This document shows, one piece after another, positions 54,845-64,000 of a stretch of 64,000 bases of DNA. Below the pieces are notes generated by a model. The model was not told the origin of the DNA and made no database searches. It worked only from the letters and a program-made list of their open reading frames with translations. Made by a program: the position numbers and the translations under genes. Position 1 is the first letter of the stretch, and the number at the start of each line of letters is the position of its first letter. The DNA is from Haematococcus lacustris (taxonomy: Eukaryota; Chlorophyta; Chlorophyceae; Chlamydomonadales; Haematococcaceae), in assembly GCA_030144725.1 (NCBI GenBank), contig JASKMD010000031.1, positions 6,998,808 through 7,062,807 on the forward strand. The letters are read 5' to 3'.

Positions 54845-57354
54845 TCACACGTGTGAGCTGTCCTCAAAGAACCTCTTGTGCAGGGCCAGCACCGCCTTCT
54901 GGCCGTCTGCCCCCTCCACCACCAGGGAGATGTTCGTCTTGCTGGCGCCCTGGCTCATCATCACCACGTTGATGCCGCAGCTGTCCAGCACATCAAACAC
55001 CTGGGTAGCCAGCAAGGGAGGGGCTGGTGGGGGGGGCTGGGTGGGGGAGGCTGGGGCAACATAATGCTGTGGTTTCAGGCGGCAGGTTGGCTATGAAGGC
55101 TTGGCACTGCAGACTGAATCTACACAGCTATTGCATTGAGCCAAGCAAGCAAGGGAGCGGGTGGGCGGGTGGGCGGGTGGGCGGGCAGGCAGCAAGAGCT
55201 GCAGGCAGCATGTATGGGGCCTTTGAGGGTGGCAGGTGAGGAGGGTAGTAGGTGAGGAGGGTGGCAGGTGAGGGAGCTGGGCAACGGGCATACTGGCTGG
55301 GTGGCAGAAGAGCAGGGTGGTGGGTTGAAAGTTGACCAGGTGGCCAGGCAGGTTCGCTTGCAGGCTGCTGGACAGGCAGGTGGGGTTGAAGCAAACAGGC
55401 CGGCAGTGAGACAGCCAGTGAGACAGCCAGGTAGGGACTTGGCAATGCAGACTGTACCTACACAATTGATTCAATAGCCAAGCAAGCAGTGGAGCGGACT
55501 AGTGGGCAGGCAGGGTGCCTGAGCCAGAGGCCAAGGGGATGCGTAGCAGCAGGGCTGCGGTGCGCCTCACATTCTCCAGGATGCGACTGGTGCGCTGCAC
55601 GTTGCAGATGAGCGACACGATGGCCAGGTTGCAGCGGTAGGCCACGGTGGCAATCTTGTCCAGGTCGAGCTTCAGCTGCCCCAGCTCCGACTCAATGTCT
55701 GGCAGCTTCTTGGGGTCAAGGGTCAGGGACACGGACACCTGCAGGGCGGGGCAGGGCCTGGGTGATGTCTGGTGGGAGGGCGGCAGCTGGGTCCCTTCCC
55801 CATTGCACCATGGATGTGGGGTAGGCAGGCAGGTAGGCTGGCGGGCTGGACGCCAGGCAGGCTGGGTGGCAGGCAGGCAAGCACCCCTGCACCACCCTTA
55901 CTTGACTGCCATCCCATCATAAGGAGCAGCCACTGCATACTCACAGAGTGGCTGAGCCACCTGCCAGGCAGGCAGGAGGCTCAGGATCTGGCCTGGCTCA
56001 ACCTGCTTCATCACCACCTGTCCCGACGCCACCAGCTGGCTGACCCGTCATGATCTGACCTGTCTGCTGCCTGGCCTCCTGTACCTGGGCAACCTGGCGA
56101 AGTACTCCTGCTGCTGCCTGCTGGGCACCAAGCTTCTCATGGATGAACCCAGCTGACACACACCTCGTCCCGTCACCCTCCCTCCCCCTCCCATTGCCCA
56201 CTGTGAACCTGACCCGACTGCAAACAGGCTTAGCTAGAGGCCCTGGGACTGCATGGGCCTGCTTGTGCACTCATTGGCTTGCCCCACATGCCACCCTTCC
56301 CCCTGCCTCCACCACACCTGCACTCCTCCCCATGCCGCCGACAGACACACCTCACTGGTGGCCACCACGTCCACACTGAGCTTGTGCACCCGGAAGGCCT
56401 CAAACACTGTGGCCAAAAAGCCGGACTGGCCCATCATACGAGTGGAGATGATGTCTACAAGCGTGACGTTGAGTTTCAGTACAATGGACGTCACCAGCAC
56501 TTTGCTCATGTCCCGCTGTGCTGTGATGAAGGTCCCGGCAGCAGTCCTGGCGGCAGAGCAGCAGCAGGCTCAGGGTCAGCAGCAGCAGGGAGCGAGGTTT
56601 GAGGTCAGCAGCAGCAGGTCCAGGGTCACACGGCCAGTCACCCGCTGCCCTAGCCCCTGATTCCCCTGCGCCCACTATCGCTTGTCTCTTCCCTCACCTC
56701 TTGCCCGCAGGTAGAGACGTGCACATGTGCACTGACCTGTTGTAGGAGTTCTTAACACGCACCCCCATGGTGCCTGAGCGGATGGCTGGCTGCATGGCTT
56801 GAGGGTGAAGCACCTGCAGCGGGCAGAGTCATGGGGGCAGATCAGGTCAGTGGCAGTGGCAGGTGGAACATCAGGAGGGCAGCTGTGCAGGCCCTGGCCA
56901 CTGGCTAGGCCGCTGCTCAACCGCTGGAGGTGCTCCAATGGTTGGGACAGGGGGCCAGAGGGAGCAGCAGCAGGAGCAGCAGTGGTGCTAGGGGCCGCGG
57001 GAGGAAGACGAGGGCAGCTGTGCAGCACCAGCCCTGCAGGCCCGGGCCTGGCACCAGGCAACTGACCTGAGCCCCAAAGTAGGCAAGCTCCGTGGCCTCC
57101 TCGAAGGTCAGCTCTGTCACGGGCCGAGTGTGCGGCACCAGGCGGGGGTCTGACGTCAACACACCTGCGCCACACAGGGCCAGGTGAGCACTGCATCAGC
57201 GCTGGGCAGGGCCAAGGGGTCCTGCCCCACCTGCACTCATGCTTCACCTCACCATCCACGTCTTTCCAGACCTGCACCTCTGGCAGCTGCAGCGCTGCAC
57301 CCAGCACAGTGGCGGTCAGGTCACTGCCGCCACGCCCCAGGGTGGTGATTGCCC
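54845..57354 (-). CDS. Aspartokinase, copy 2 (most complete), N-terminal kinase exons missing
   Basis: Exons 57,354-57,253, 57,164-57,067, 56,813-56,737, 56,546-56,351, 55,738-55,571 and 55,000-54,845; all phases agree. The first gives [20 protein letters not shown], the nucleotide/aspartate-binding TTLGRGGSD motif. The next give [20 protein letters not shown] with [12 protein letters not shown], then [20 protein letters not shown], then two ACT domains as in copy 1. The last reads SSHV and TGA. Plastid aspartate kinase starts the Lys/Thr/Met pathway. The N-terminal half (KFGGSS motif) is absent. Upstream is a 20-bp repeat array and a Fanzor relic, then the oppositely oriented SET gene, leaving little room for more exons. 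The gene is 5'-truncated or the assembly is broken here. Confidence 0.85.
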
Positions 57355-57359
57355 CTGCA

Positions 57360-57715
57360 TGCGCCACAGGCCAGGTCACACCTTGTCTGGCCAGGTCACA
57401 CCCTGCCTGGCCTAGTCACACCCTGCCTGGTCTAGTCACACCCTGCCTGGTCTAGTCACACCCTGCCTGGCCTAGTCACACCATGCCTGGTCTAGTCACA
57501 CCCTGCCTGGTCTAGTCACACCCTGCCTGGTCTAGTCACACCATACCTGGTCTAGTCACACCCTGCCTGGCCTAGTCACACCATGCCTGGTCTAGTCACA
57601 CCCTGCCTGGTCTAGTCACACCCTGCCTGGCCTAGTCACACCATGCCTGGTCTAGTCACACCCTGCCTGGTCTAGTCACACCCTGCCTGGCCTAGTCACA
57701 CCATGCCTGGTAATA
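57360..57715. repeat. 20-bp tandem repeat (GCCTGGTCTAGTCACACCCT)
   Basis: About 17 copies with C/T and ATG variants, in the upstream intron of aspartokinase copy 2. The Fanzor copy 3 frame ends where the array begins. Confidence 0.95.
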
Positions 57716-58450
57716 CCGTACAGGCTTGCTGTTGCCCAAGCCATTCTCATCATTGGATGACTGCTTGACCAGCTTTGTGGAGGCAACACCGCATCAGCAC
57801 CCCACCCTCCCCCAAGTGCCAATGCTAGCTGCATCAAGAACACCACCAGCTGCTTGGCATGCCCATGGCCCTGCATACACAACTCCACCACCTCCTCCTC
57901 CAACTGCAGTCATGCACACAAGGCACACAGGGTGGATGTCATGGTGGCACCAGGTTAGGCATGGCACAGTGAACCACTGTTTTACTTCATGCCCAAGCCA
58001 CCACCTCTCAGTTCCTTACCCTCCCACTCACACACCCTCACCCTTTTGAACAACTGCTTTAGCGCTAGGTCCTGGGCTCCTTACAGCCTCAGCCGCTGCC
58101 GTGCCCACTTGGAGTCCAGGTACACCTCCCACACCGCATCCCAGGTGGCCAGGGTGGTGGTGATGTGCTTCAAGCTGGCCTCCAGGGAGGTGCCGGCTGA
58201 GCTGGCTGCTGCCAGGTGCTTGAGGTGGGGCTGGATTGGTGCCAGCCACCGCTGGGTGTCGCAGCGGGCGTTGTTCAGGCCACTAGCCTGCCGCAGCTGG
58301 CCCTTGGTCAGCTCCCACCGGCAGAGCTGGTCTGCCACCCCTGAGGCTGCACTGACTGCCTGGGTGACGCGGGGGGGTGATGCCCACCTCATTCTGTGTG
58401 GCTGGGTTGAACACGGATTCACGCTGCTCTGCTTGGGCCTTGCCTGTGTG
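57715..58450 (-). pseudogene. Fanzor, copy 3: RuvC-I to RuvC-II region, degraded
   Basis: On the minus strand FNPATQNEVGI is followed after a 1-base frameshift by TQAVSAASG, so the RuvC-I Asp codon of copy 1 (GLDPG) reads as Thr here. Then ELTKGQLRQASGLNNARCDT, TWDAVWEVYLDSKWARQRLR and a TAA where copy 1 has Tyr. The intron (about 58,044-57,907) sits at the same phase-0 place as in copy 1. The next exon gives LEEEVVELCMQGHGHAKQLV and GGGWGADAV, then diverges and is cut by the 20-bp array. RuvC-III is missing. Clearly dead; upstream frames to about 58,900 may be the degenerate N-terminus. Confidence 0.75.
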
Positions 58451-58899
58451 GGGGAGTCCCACCGCATGGGCCGCCGCTGCTGCTGCTGCACTTGGGCGGG
58501 CTGCTGCACTTGGGCGGCTGTTGCTGCTGGCAGCTGGGGTTGGGGGTGGGGGAGCTGGGGTTGGGGCAGGAGGAGGAGGGGGGAGGGGGCGTGTGTAGTG
58601 CACACACACACTGACACCGTCTGTCTCCACTGTCCTCTTAAACTGAAAACCACGGTTGGCCAGCTTGCCTGTACTGAACCACCTGTCCCAGTGCGTGCTG
58701 AGGGCTGGCTCTGTGGTGAAGGCTGGGTCTTTTGATCAGCCCTAGCTGCGTGCACAACCCATGCAGCACCCTACTGTCCAGCTTGATGAAGTGGATCCCT
58801 ACCCTGGCCATGGGGTCGAGGGGGAAAAAGGGGGGGGAGGGGCAGGGCAGGGCCCGGGGACCACCCCTACGCTTGCCATCCTTTGGCTGCCCTGGCACA

Positions 58900-60360
58900 G
58901 GTGGAGTGGGGGGCTGCTGCTATTGCTCTAGACACCAGCACACATGCACCGCATGAAGCATGCGGCAGGGCAGGGGCAGGGTTTTCTGCAAGGAACCCTG
59001 CTTCTTCAGGCCCAGCAAATGGCTATGTTTGGCAGCCTCTTTCTTCAGCTCATCCACACGCTACTTGTCCAGGTTGTATGCCTTGAGCTTGGATAGATTA
59101 CAGCCTGGATGATGTTGTCGCAGCACAGGAGCATCAAGGTGCAACAGCGGCCGTTTAAGGAGATAAATGCGAGCTCGCCACGCAAGCGCAGAGCGGGAGT
59201 GAGGCACCGGACACAACCTGCCAACTAAGGGCCAGTGCAGACTGGCCAGGTCACAATGGTTTGGTTGCCATGGGAGCCTACTTCACATCCGTCTCAGATA
59301 GTTTGCAGGTGCTACTGGGCCAAGTCTACGTGGCCGCACAGTAAAAGCACTTGAAGCTGAAGCTGTTTGTAGCCGTCATAGCGCTCAGCACACCGCACTT
59401 GATAAAATGGCATGCATTGCATCGCCTAGCTGACTTCATGCTCTATCCACTAATGTGCAGAACTTCACTGAAACCACGTGATTGCGGTACGGCGGGTACC
59501 AGGGGTACGGACTAAACAGAGGTAGGTGATCAATTTATTTTGGACCGGCTGCATGACACGTGGCACGAGCATTTTGCACCATCTGCTCAGCAAGCATGGC
59601 GCTAACCGCCTGTCAGTACCGACATCGAATTGTCGGCAGTCCTAGCATCTGTGCATCCATCGCAGGCCCCAATGCAGCACGGTCAAGCACTGAGGAGCAA
59701 ACGCAGAATGCTGTTATTCTGGCCGTGTGATGATGTCGGGATAGCCTGCGGGTGGAGTCCAGTACACTCAGGTACGGCTTGCCCACCTGCTGTGTACCTC
59801 AGTGTCTGGGTGAAGCACTAAACTAGCGTTGCATGTTAAGGACCAGGCTGTTGTTTCAAGACAGCCATTTGCACTTGCTGGGATGAGTGTCAGAGGGCAT
59901 CACATTTCCCCATGCCTCACGAGGAGCCCAACACTGCTCAGCCTCCATGTCAGCACATTACGCACTGGACACGCAGCAACCATAGCAGCTAAGACATGCG
60001 CTGGGGTGCCAGCCTCCACATACCTGTCAGCCATTGGCACCACACATGTTTTATGCCAAGAAGGGCTGCAACTAATCATACCATGCATTCCATGCCACCT
60101 GCATGTGTAGGGATTTCCCTTGCAGGCCATTGAAATGTAGTAGGGTCTGCCTCCGCTGTGATCACCCCGCAGCCATGAACACGCTTAACTGCAAACCCGA
60201 ACCCGCTGGCATGTTCACATTGTAGGACTTCATGCATTTTTGTGGCATCCATGTTGGTGGCAATGATGGTGATGGTGATGATGATGGTGGTGCTAGCGCT
60301 GGGAGCCTGGCAGCATGAGAAGGAGGCAGCCGCAGAGCCCTGGCCGCCCTCACCTTGCAG
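58900..60360. other. Intergenic stretch with a diverged TCAGG-family remnant
   Basis: At about 59,280-59,520 the words CTACTGGGCCAAGTCTACGT, CATAGCGCTCAGCAC and GAAACCACGTGATT follow the same order as 8,180-8,410 and the inverse of 10,900-11,160, so an old end of the TCAGG element remains here. No host gene recognised. The right part should hold the promoter and 5' exon of the SET gene. Confidence 0.5.
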
Positions 60361-63300
60361 ACCCGCCACCTTCAAGGGACTCCGCGGCATGGCAGCAGCA
60401 GAGGGCGGCATCAAGGCTGACGACCTCATCATCTCAAGTCAGTGCCCAGCAACCCGCCCCCCTCCCCTCCCAGCCTCCCTCACAGCAGCAGCATGGCACC
60501 CGTACCCCTTCCTCCCTCACCTCTCAACCCACAGGCACGCCCTTCTGCCGCAGTCCCCATCCCCACACAGCCCGCCCTGCACCCTGCTGCCGCCTGCCGC
60601 AGTCCCCCGCCTAGCCTCCATCACCCGGCCCCGGGTGCCCGCTGCCCCTGCCCCGCCTTCGTGGCCCCGGACTACTGGCGGGTCCAGCCCTGGTTCGTGC
60701 AGATGGGCATCATGCTGCTGCATGAGCAGCGGCTGGGTAGGTGGTGCACTGCAGGGGCCCAGGAGCTGCAGGGCAGGGCTCTAACCAGCTGTCACTCACT
60801 CTCTTGGCATGCATGCAAGGCTGCACACCCACATTGCGCGGTGCCACTCCACATGGGCCACTCGTCCTGTTGCCATCAGATCTGTGCAGGGCTGCAGCTG
60901 GGCATCAGGATTGCACATGGCATGCTAGGCTGTGAGTGCTTAGGTCATGCTGGGCTGCCCTGGACTGGCTCGTCCCGCAATGGCCTCACCCCCTTGTGCT
61001 CCCTCCTCTCCTCCCAATACCCCAGTTCCTCACACTGCCCTACTGGTCACCTGCCCCTGCTGCCCACCATGACAGCCTGTTGCCTGACCCCTGGTCTGGC
61101 CCCAGGTGAGGCATCCCGCCTGAGCCGCTACATAGAGCAGCTGCCCCGCAGGTTTGACGCCCCGGTGCTGTGGACCCCACAACAGCTGCAGCAGCTGCAG
61201 TGCCCCCACACCATCCACCAGGTGACACCCGCACTGCTGCCTCTGCTTGTTGTCCCTCGCACAGTCGCTGCCATGCACTGCTTCCTTTTCGCATCGCACG
61301 TGCTGCCAGGACGTTAGCTGCTGCAGCATATCCCTTGCCTTAGCCACGCTTGTCACCAGCAAGACAGAACCTGGAGACGCCAAGCCATGCCAGCAGGGCA
61401 GGGCAAGGCCTGGCTGACACAGCTCTCGCCACCTGTACAGCAGCCGCATAACCCGACATGGGCTGCTGCCTGCGACTGCCTGCCATGATACGCCATGACC
61501 CGCCATGATCCGCAACTATTCACAACTGCCACCGATGCCCACCGATGCCCGCCGTGCCGCCTGCCCGCCGTGCCGCTGCCGCCTGCCCCTGCCCACCGCT
61601 GCCTGCCGTTGCCCTGCCCCAGGTCCAGCTGCAGCAGCAGGAGTGGGCTGGCCTTCACCGCCAGCTGCTGGCCTCCGGTCTTCAACCGGGTCAGGCCACG
61701 GTCACATCGGAGCAGTTCCTGTGGGCACTGTGCGCTGTGCGCAGCCGTACCTTCAGCGGGCCCTACATCGGCTCGTCGCTGGCGGACAGGCTGCGGCTGG
61801 CCGCTTTGGTGGGCGGGCTCAGCGTAGCAAACGTGGTCCTGGGCCTTGCGGACGTGCAACGCACACTGTCGGCAGCGCTGGCCGTCCTGCTCTTTAACCT
61901 GCTGTGTGCGTTCACTCCCTGAAAGTCGCCGCATGGCGCATCCTCCAGCTTGCAATTACACCAAGGCATTTACAGCCTAACGTGGAGCTCAGCTTGATCA
62001 CACCTCATTCATGAAGTGCTTGCCTGAGTGCTAGCTCTGCAAGCCGTACTTGCCTTGTGCTGTGTGTGTAGCTTGTATGCTGCTAATTGGCTGAGGCCCA
62101 ACGCGCTGGTTGCGGCACGATGTTGCTTATGCTGTTATGGTGTGTCTTTTCTGACCTGCTATGGATGTATAAACGGACTAGGCAGTGCGTGGGGGGTCAG
62201 GCCAGTGTCAGGGAGGCACTCTTGACTGCTGCTGCTGCCTCTGTCTCTTGAGCCTGCCTGCAGATGAGCTCATCCTGAGCCGTAGCCTGAAGCAGCACGC
62301 GCTGTGCCCCCTAGTGGACTTCATCAACCACAGTAGCGCCAGCAAGGTGGGCTGAAGAGGCAGTGGGAGTCCCTGCCCGTATCCCTACCTCGACCCCATC
62401 CAACTCTCCCTCGCCCTCTCCCTCTCCCTCGACCCCGACCCCGACCTCGACCTCGACCTCGACCTCGACCTCGACCTCGACCTCGACCTCGACCTCGACC
62501 TCGACCTCGACCTCGACCGCGACCGCGACCGCGACCGCGACCGCGACCGCGACCGCGACCGCGACCGCGACCTCGACCGCGGCCTCGGCCTCACCCTCGC
62601 CTCTTACTTCCCCCCTGCCCTGCCTCTGCCTGCAGAGTGAGGTCAGCCTGGACTACTTCAGTGACCGCTACAGCGTGCAGGCTGGCAGGGACTACAGCAC
62701 GGGGGAAGAGGTGTTCATCTCGTATGGTGAGGTGCAGCTGGGAAGCGGGGCCAATGGCAGGGAGGCAGGTCAGCCAGGGCAAAGAATAGGACAAGAGCTG
62801 CGGCAGGTTGCTCTCAGAGGCATGCAGCAGGCTGACCCAGACCTGTGACACACTGATGCCTGATGGGTATGGTTCAGACAGTCGTGTGCCCTCAGACTGT
62901 CTGTGGCTGGTCTCAACAGCTTCTCCTGATGCTCCTGCCTGGTTGTGGTGTGGCTGAAGGCGGCAACCAGACCAATGACAGCCTGCTGCAGTACTACGGC
63001 TTCACTGAGCCAGACCTGCCGGGCGACTGCTACTGCATGACGCGCATGATAGCATGGCTGGAGGCAGAGCAGGGTGAGCGCTGCTGCCACAGGGCCGGGC
63101 CGGGCTAGGGGTGGGAGTGAGGGAGCAATGGCACTCAGGGACAGGAAGGCGGCAGCAGGAGGGGCAGGGAGGGGCAGGAAGGCGGCAGCTGGAGGGGCAG
63201 GGAGGGGCAGGAAGGCGGCAGCTGGAGGGGCAGGGAGGGGCGGGAGTGAGCAAGGTGGCGGATGGGCAAAATGGGGCAGACCACGGCATGCGCCATGTGG

Positions 63301-63739
63301 GTATGACAATTGCCTGGATGCCTACAGCGGGATTAGGCAGGGCTGGGCTGGGCTGGGCTGGGTCATAGAGATAGGTTAGGGCTGGGCAGGGCTTGTGGGT
63401 GGCCAGATGGGTCCAGGCAGGGCTGGGCAGTGTCAGAGGGGGTTGGGGAGCAACAGGTTGTGTCAAGGTGTAAGGGCTGGAGCGGTGTGGGGTCAGGCAG
63501 GACGTGGATCTGGTGCTGGTAACAGTGTGCTGACCCCCTCCTGCTCGCCTGCCTGCTCCTGTGTGGCTGGCTAAGGGGTACAGCTCCTGGTGCTTCAGGC
63601 TGCAGGAACTGACTGCTGGTGCTGCTGGTGCTGGCTGATCAGGTGCTGGTGGTGGTTCTGCTGCTAGCCTGCAGGGCCTGTGGCGCCTTGGCGGCTGGAC
63701 GCCCTGCGCCAGGCTGGCCTGATGGAGGCAGTGAGCTCG
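60361..63739 (+). CDS. SET-domain protein lysine methyltransferase (Rubisco LSMT-like), 3' end beyond window
   Basis: Exons: 60,361-60,437; about 60,600-60,736; 61,106-61,221; 61,623-61,905; 62,264-62,346; 62,636-62,726; 62,960-63,073; 63,675-63,739, mostly with agreeing phases. Diagnostic SET motifs: LRGMAAAEGGIKADDLIIS (N-flank), WFVQMGIMLLHEQRLG, YIEQLPRRFDAPVLWTPQQL, LCPLVDFINHSSASK (substrate/AdoMet NHS motif), GRDYSTGEEVFISYG and NDSLLQYYGFTEPDLPGDCY. This order is that of plastid SET methyltransferases acting on Rubisco large subunit or aldolase lysines. The substrate cannot be told. Between the LQGT-like region and the NHS motif, exon 61,623-61,905 inserts a hydrophobic hairpin (LAALVGGLSVANVVLGLA, LSAALAVLLFNLLY). 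Frame continuity in the second exon is uncertain. The start codon was not identified; an ATG at 60,242 opens the same frame. Confidence 0.8.
62430..62590. repeat. CGACCT/CGACCG hexamer array in a SET-gene intron
   Basis: About 25 hexamers, first CGACCT then CGACCG, between two SET exons. Non-coding; the Thr-Ser/Arg-Ser frames across it are artefacts. Confidence 0.95.
63110..63260. repeat. GGAGGGGCAGGAAGGCGGCAGC-type short tandem, SET-gene intron
   Basis: Three to four copies of a roughly 33-bp unit containing GGGGCAGGAAGGCGGCAG. Intronic. Confidence 0.8.
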
Positions 63740-64000
63740 GTGAGTAATGCAGGGAGGGGGGCCTAGCAGGAGCAGCCACCCCCTTGGCCCTGCAATGGCC
63801 CTGCTGCTGCCTCTAGCAGTGCAGCCTGTCTGGCTGTGTGTGCTGACTGCTGGCCGCCCTACATGCAGCTGAGTACGTTTGCTTTGTCTTGCGCATGTAG
63901 TGTTGCTGATGGTCCTGCAGAGCTTTGCCAGGTTGCGTGCTATTTGTGTGAAAGGAGGCCCAGCATGAGCTTTGGTGCCCCTGCTGGCCATGGGACATCA
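63740..64000. other. Right edge: intron of the SET gene
   Basis: After the donor at 63,740 (GTGAGT) no further exon was recognised before the window ends. The C-terminal substrate-binding part of the SET protein must lie to the right. Confidence 0.4.

Larger units (their letters stand above)
45290..55349. repeat. Palindrome 2: giant inverted repeat centred near 49,632
   Basis: Left arm 45,290 to about 49,370, right arm about 50,280 to 55,349. Positions pair with sum near 99,265 inside, and near 100,639 beyond the 1.37-kb insertion in the right arm. Each arm carries, from outside in: the last aspartokinase exon, a 345-bp hairpin MITE, unique DNA, a long CCCTG-type satellite and a CAG/CTG-rich part. 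The arms look nearly identical outside the satellites. It abuts palindrome 1 at 45,290. Confidence 0.85.

Noticed and set aside
40210..55349. Palindromes as a plain long-read hairpin (missed adapter) artefact
   Set aside because: Such artefacts give near-identical arms; here arms differ by a 1.37-kb transposon with target duplication, a 0.6-kb insert and array-specific changes. Mis-assembly of related repeats is still possible.
1..64000. tRNA, rRNA or organelle genes
   Set aside because: No cloverleaf, rRNA core sequence or organelle-type gene was recognised on either strand by eye.

Overview
The window looks like nuclear DNA of a green alga, most likely a chlorophycean (volvocine or Haematococcus-like) species. 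This is an inference from GC-rich, intron-dense genes with short GT-AG introns, plastid-type and photosynthetic-lineage protein families (a YbaB/STIC2 homologue, a DUF1995 protein, a Rubisco-methyltransferase-like SET protein), and very heavy tandem-repeat and transposon content. There are no operons. A 500-base run of N (28,095-28,594) is an assembly gap.

Host genes, left to right: a YbaB/EbfC-STIC2 gene (minus, 1-909, cut by the window edge); a DUF1995 gene (plus, 3,856-4,923); a small four-helix TMEM50-like membrane protein (minus, 5,769-7,101, seven exons reconstructed here); the DEAD-box spliceosomal helicase PRP28/DDX23 (plus, 14,268-22,065, 14 exons, about 828 aa); a coiled-coil protein with a possible Spc25-like RWD end (minus, 22,791-25,209); the N-terminal part of anaphase-promoting-complex subunit 1 (plus, 26,069-27,688, running into repeats and the gap); aspartokinase in three partial copies (minus 31,987-34,333; plus 45,639-45,794; minus 54,845-57,354); and a SET-domain protein lysine methyltransferase (plus, 60,361 to the right edge).

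The accessory DNA is the most unusual part. Traces of a Fanzor (eukaryotic TnpB-like RNA-guided nuclease) family occur four times: 1,767-2,882, 9,105-9,252, 9,391-9,735 and 57,715-58,450. The first keeps all three RuvC carboxylates but has premature stops. Its 3' tail, with a terminal hairpin, is conserved in a second copy and is a candidate guide-RNA region. The second copy is split by two nested DNA transposons: a GGTCACC-ended element (4-bp target duplication ATTA) and a 3.2-kb TCAGG-ended element (7-bp duplication GTGACCA) encoding an unrecognised protein. A 1-kb internally deleted relative of the latter lies at 7,450-8,445. A non-autonomous hAT carrying a 49-bp minisatellite sits in one aspartokinase copy; another copy has the empty site.

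From 40 to 55 kb the window consists of two abutting giant palindromes (centres near 42.75 and 49.63 kb) built of pentamer-type satellites around related loops. The right arm of the second carries a 1.37-kb transposon that is absent from the left arm. These may be real inverted duplications or a repeat-driven assembly artefact; long reads are needed to decide.
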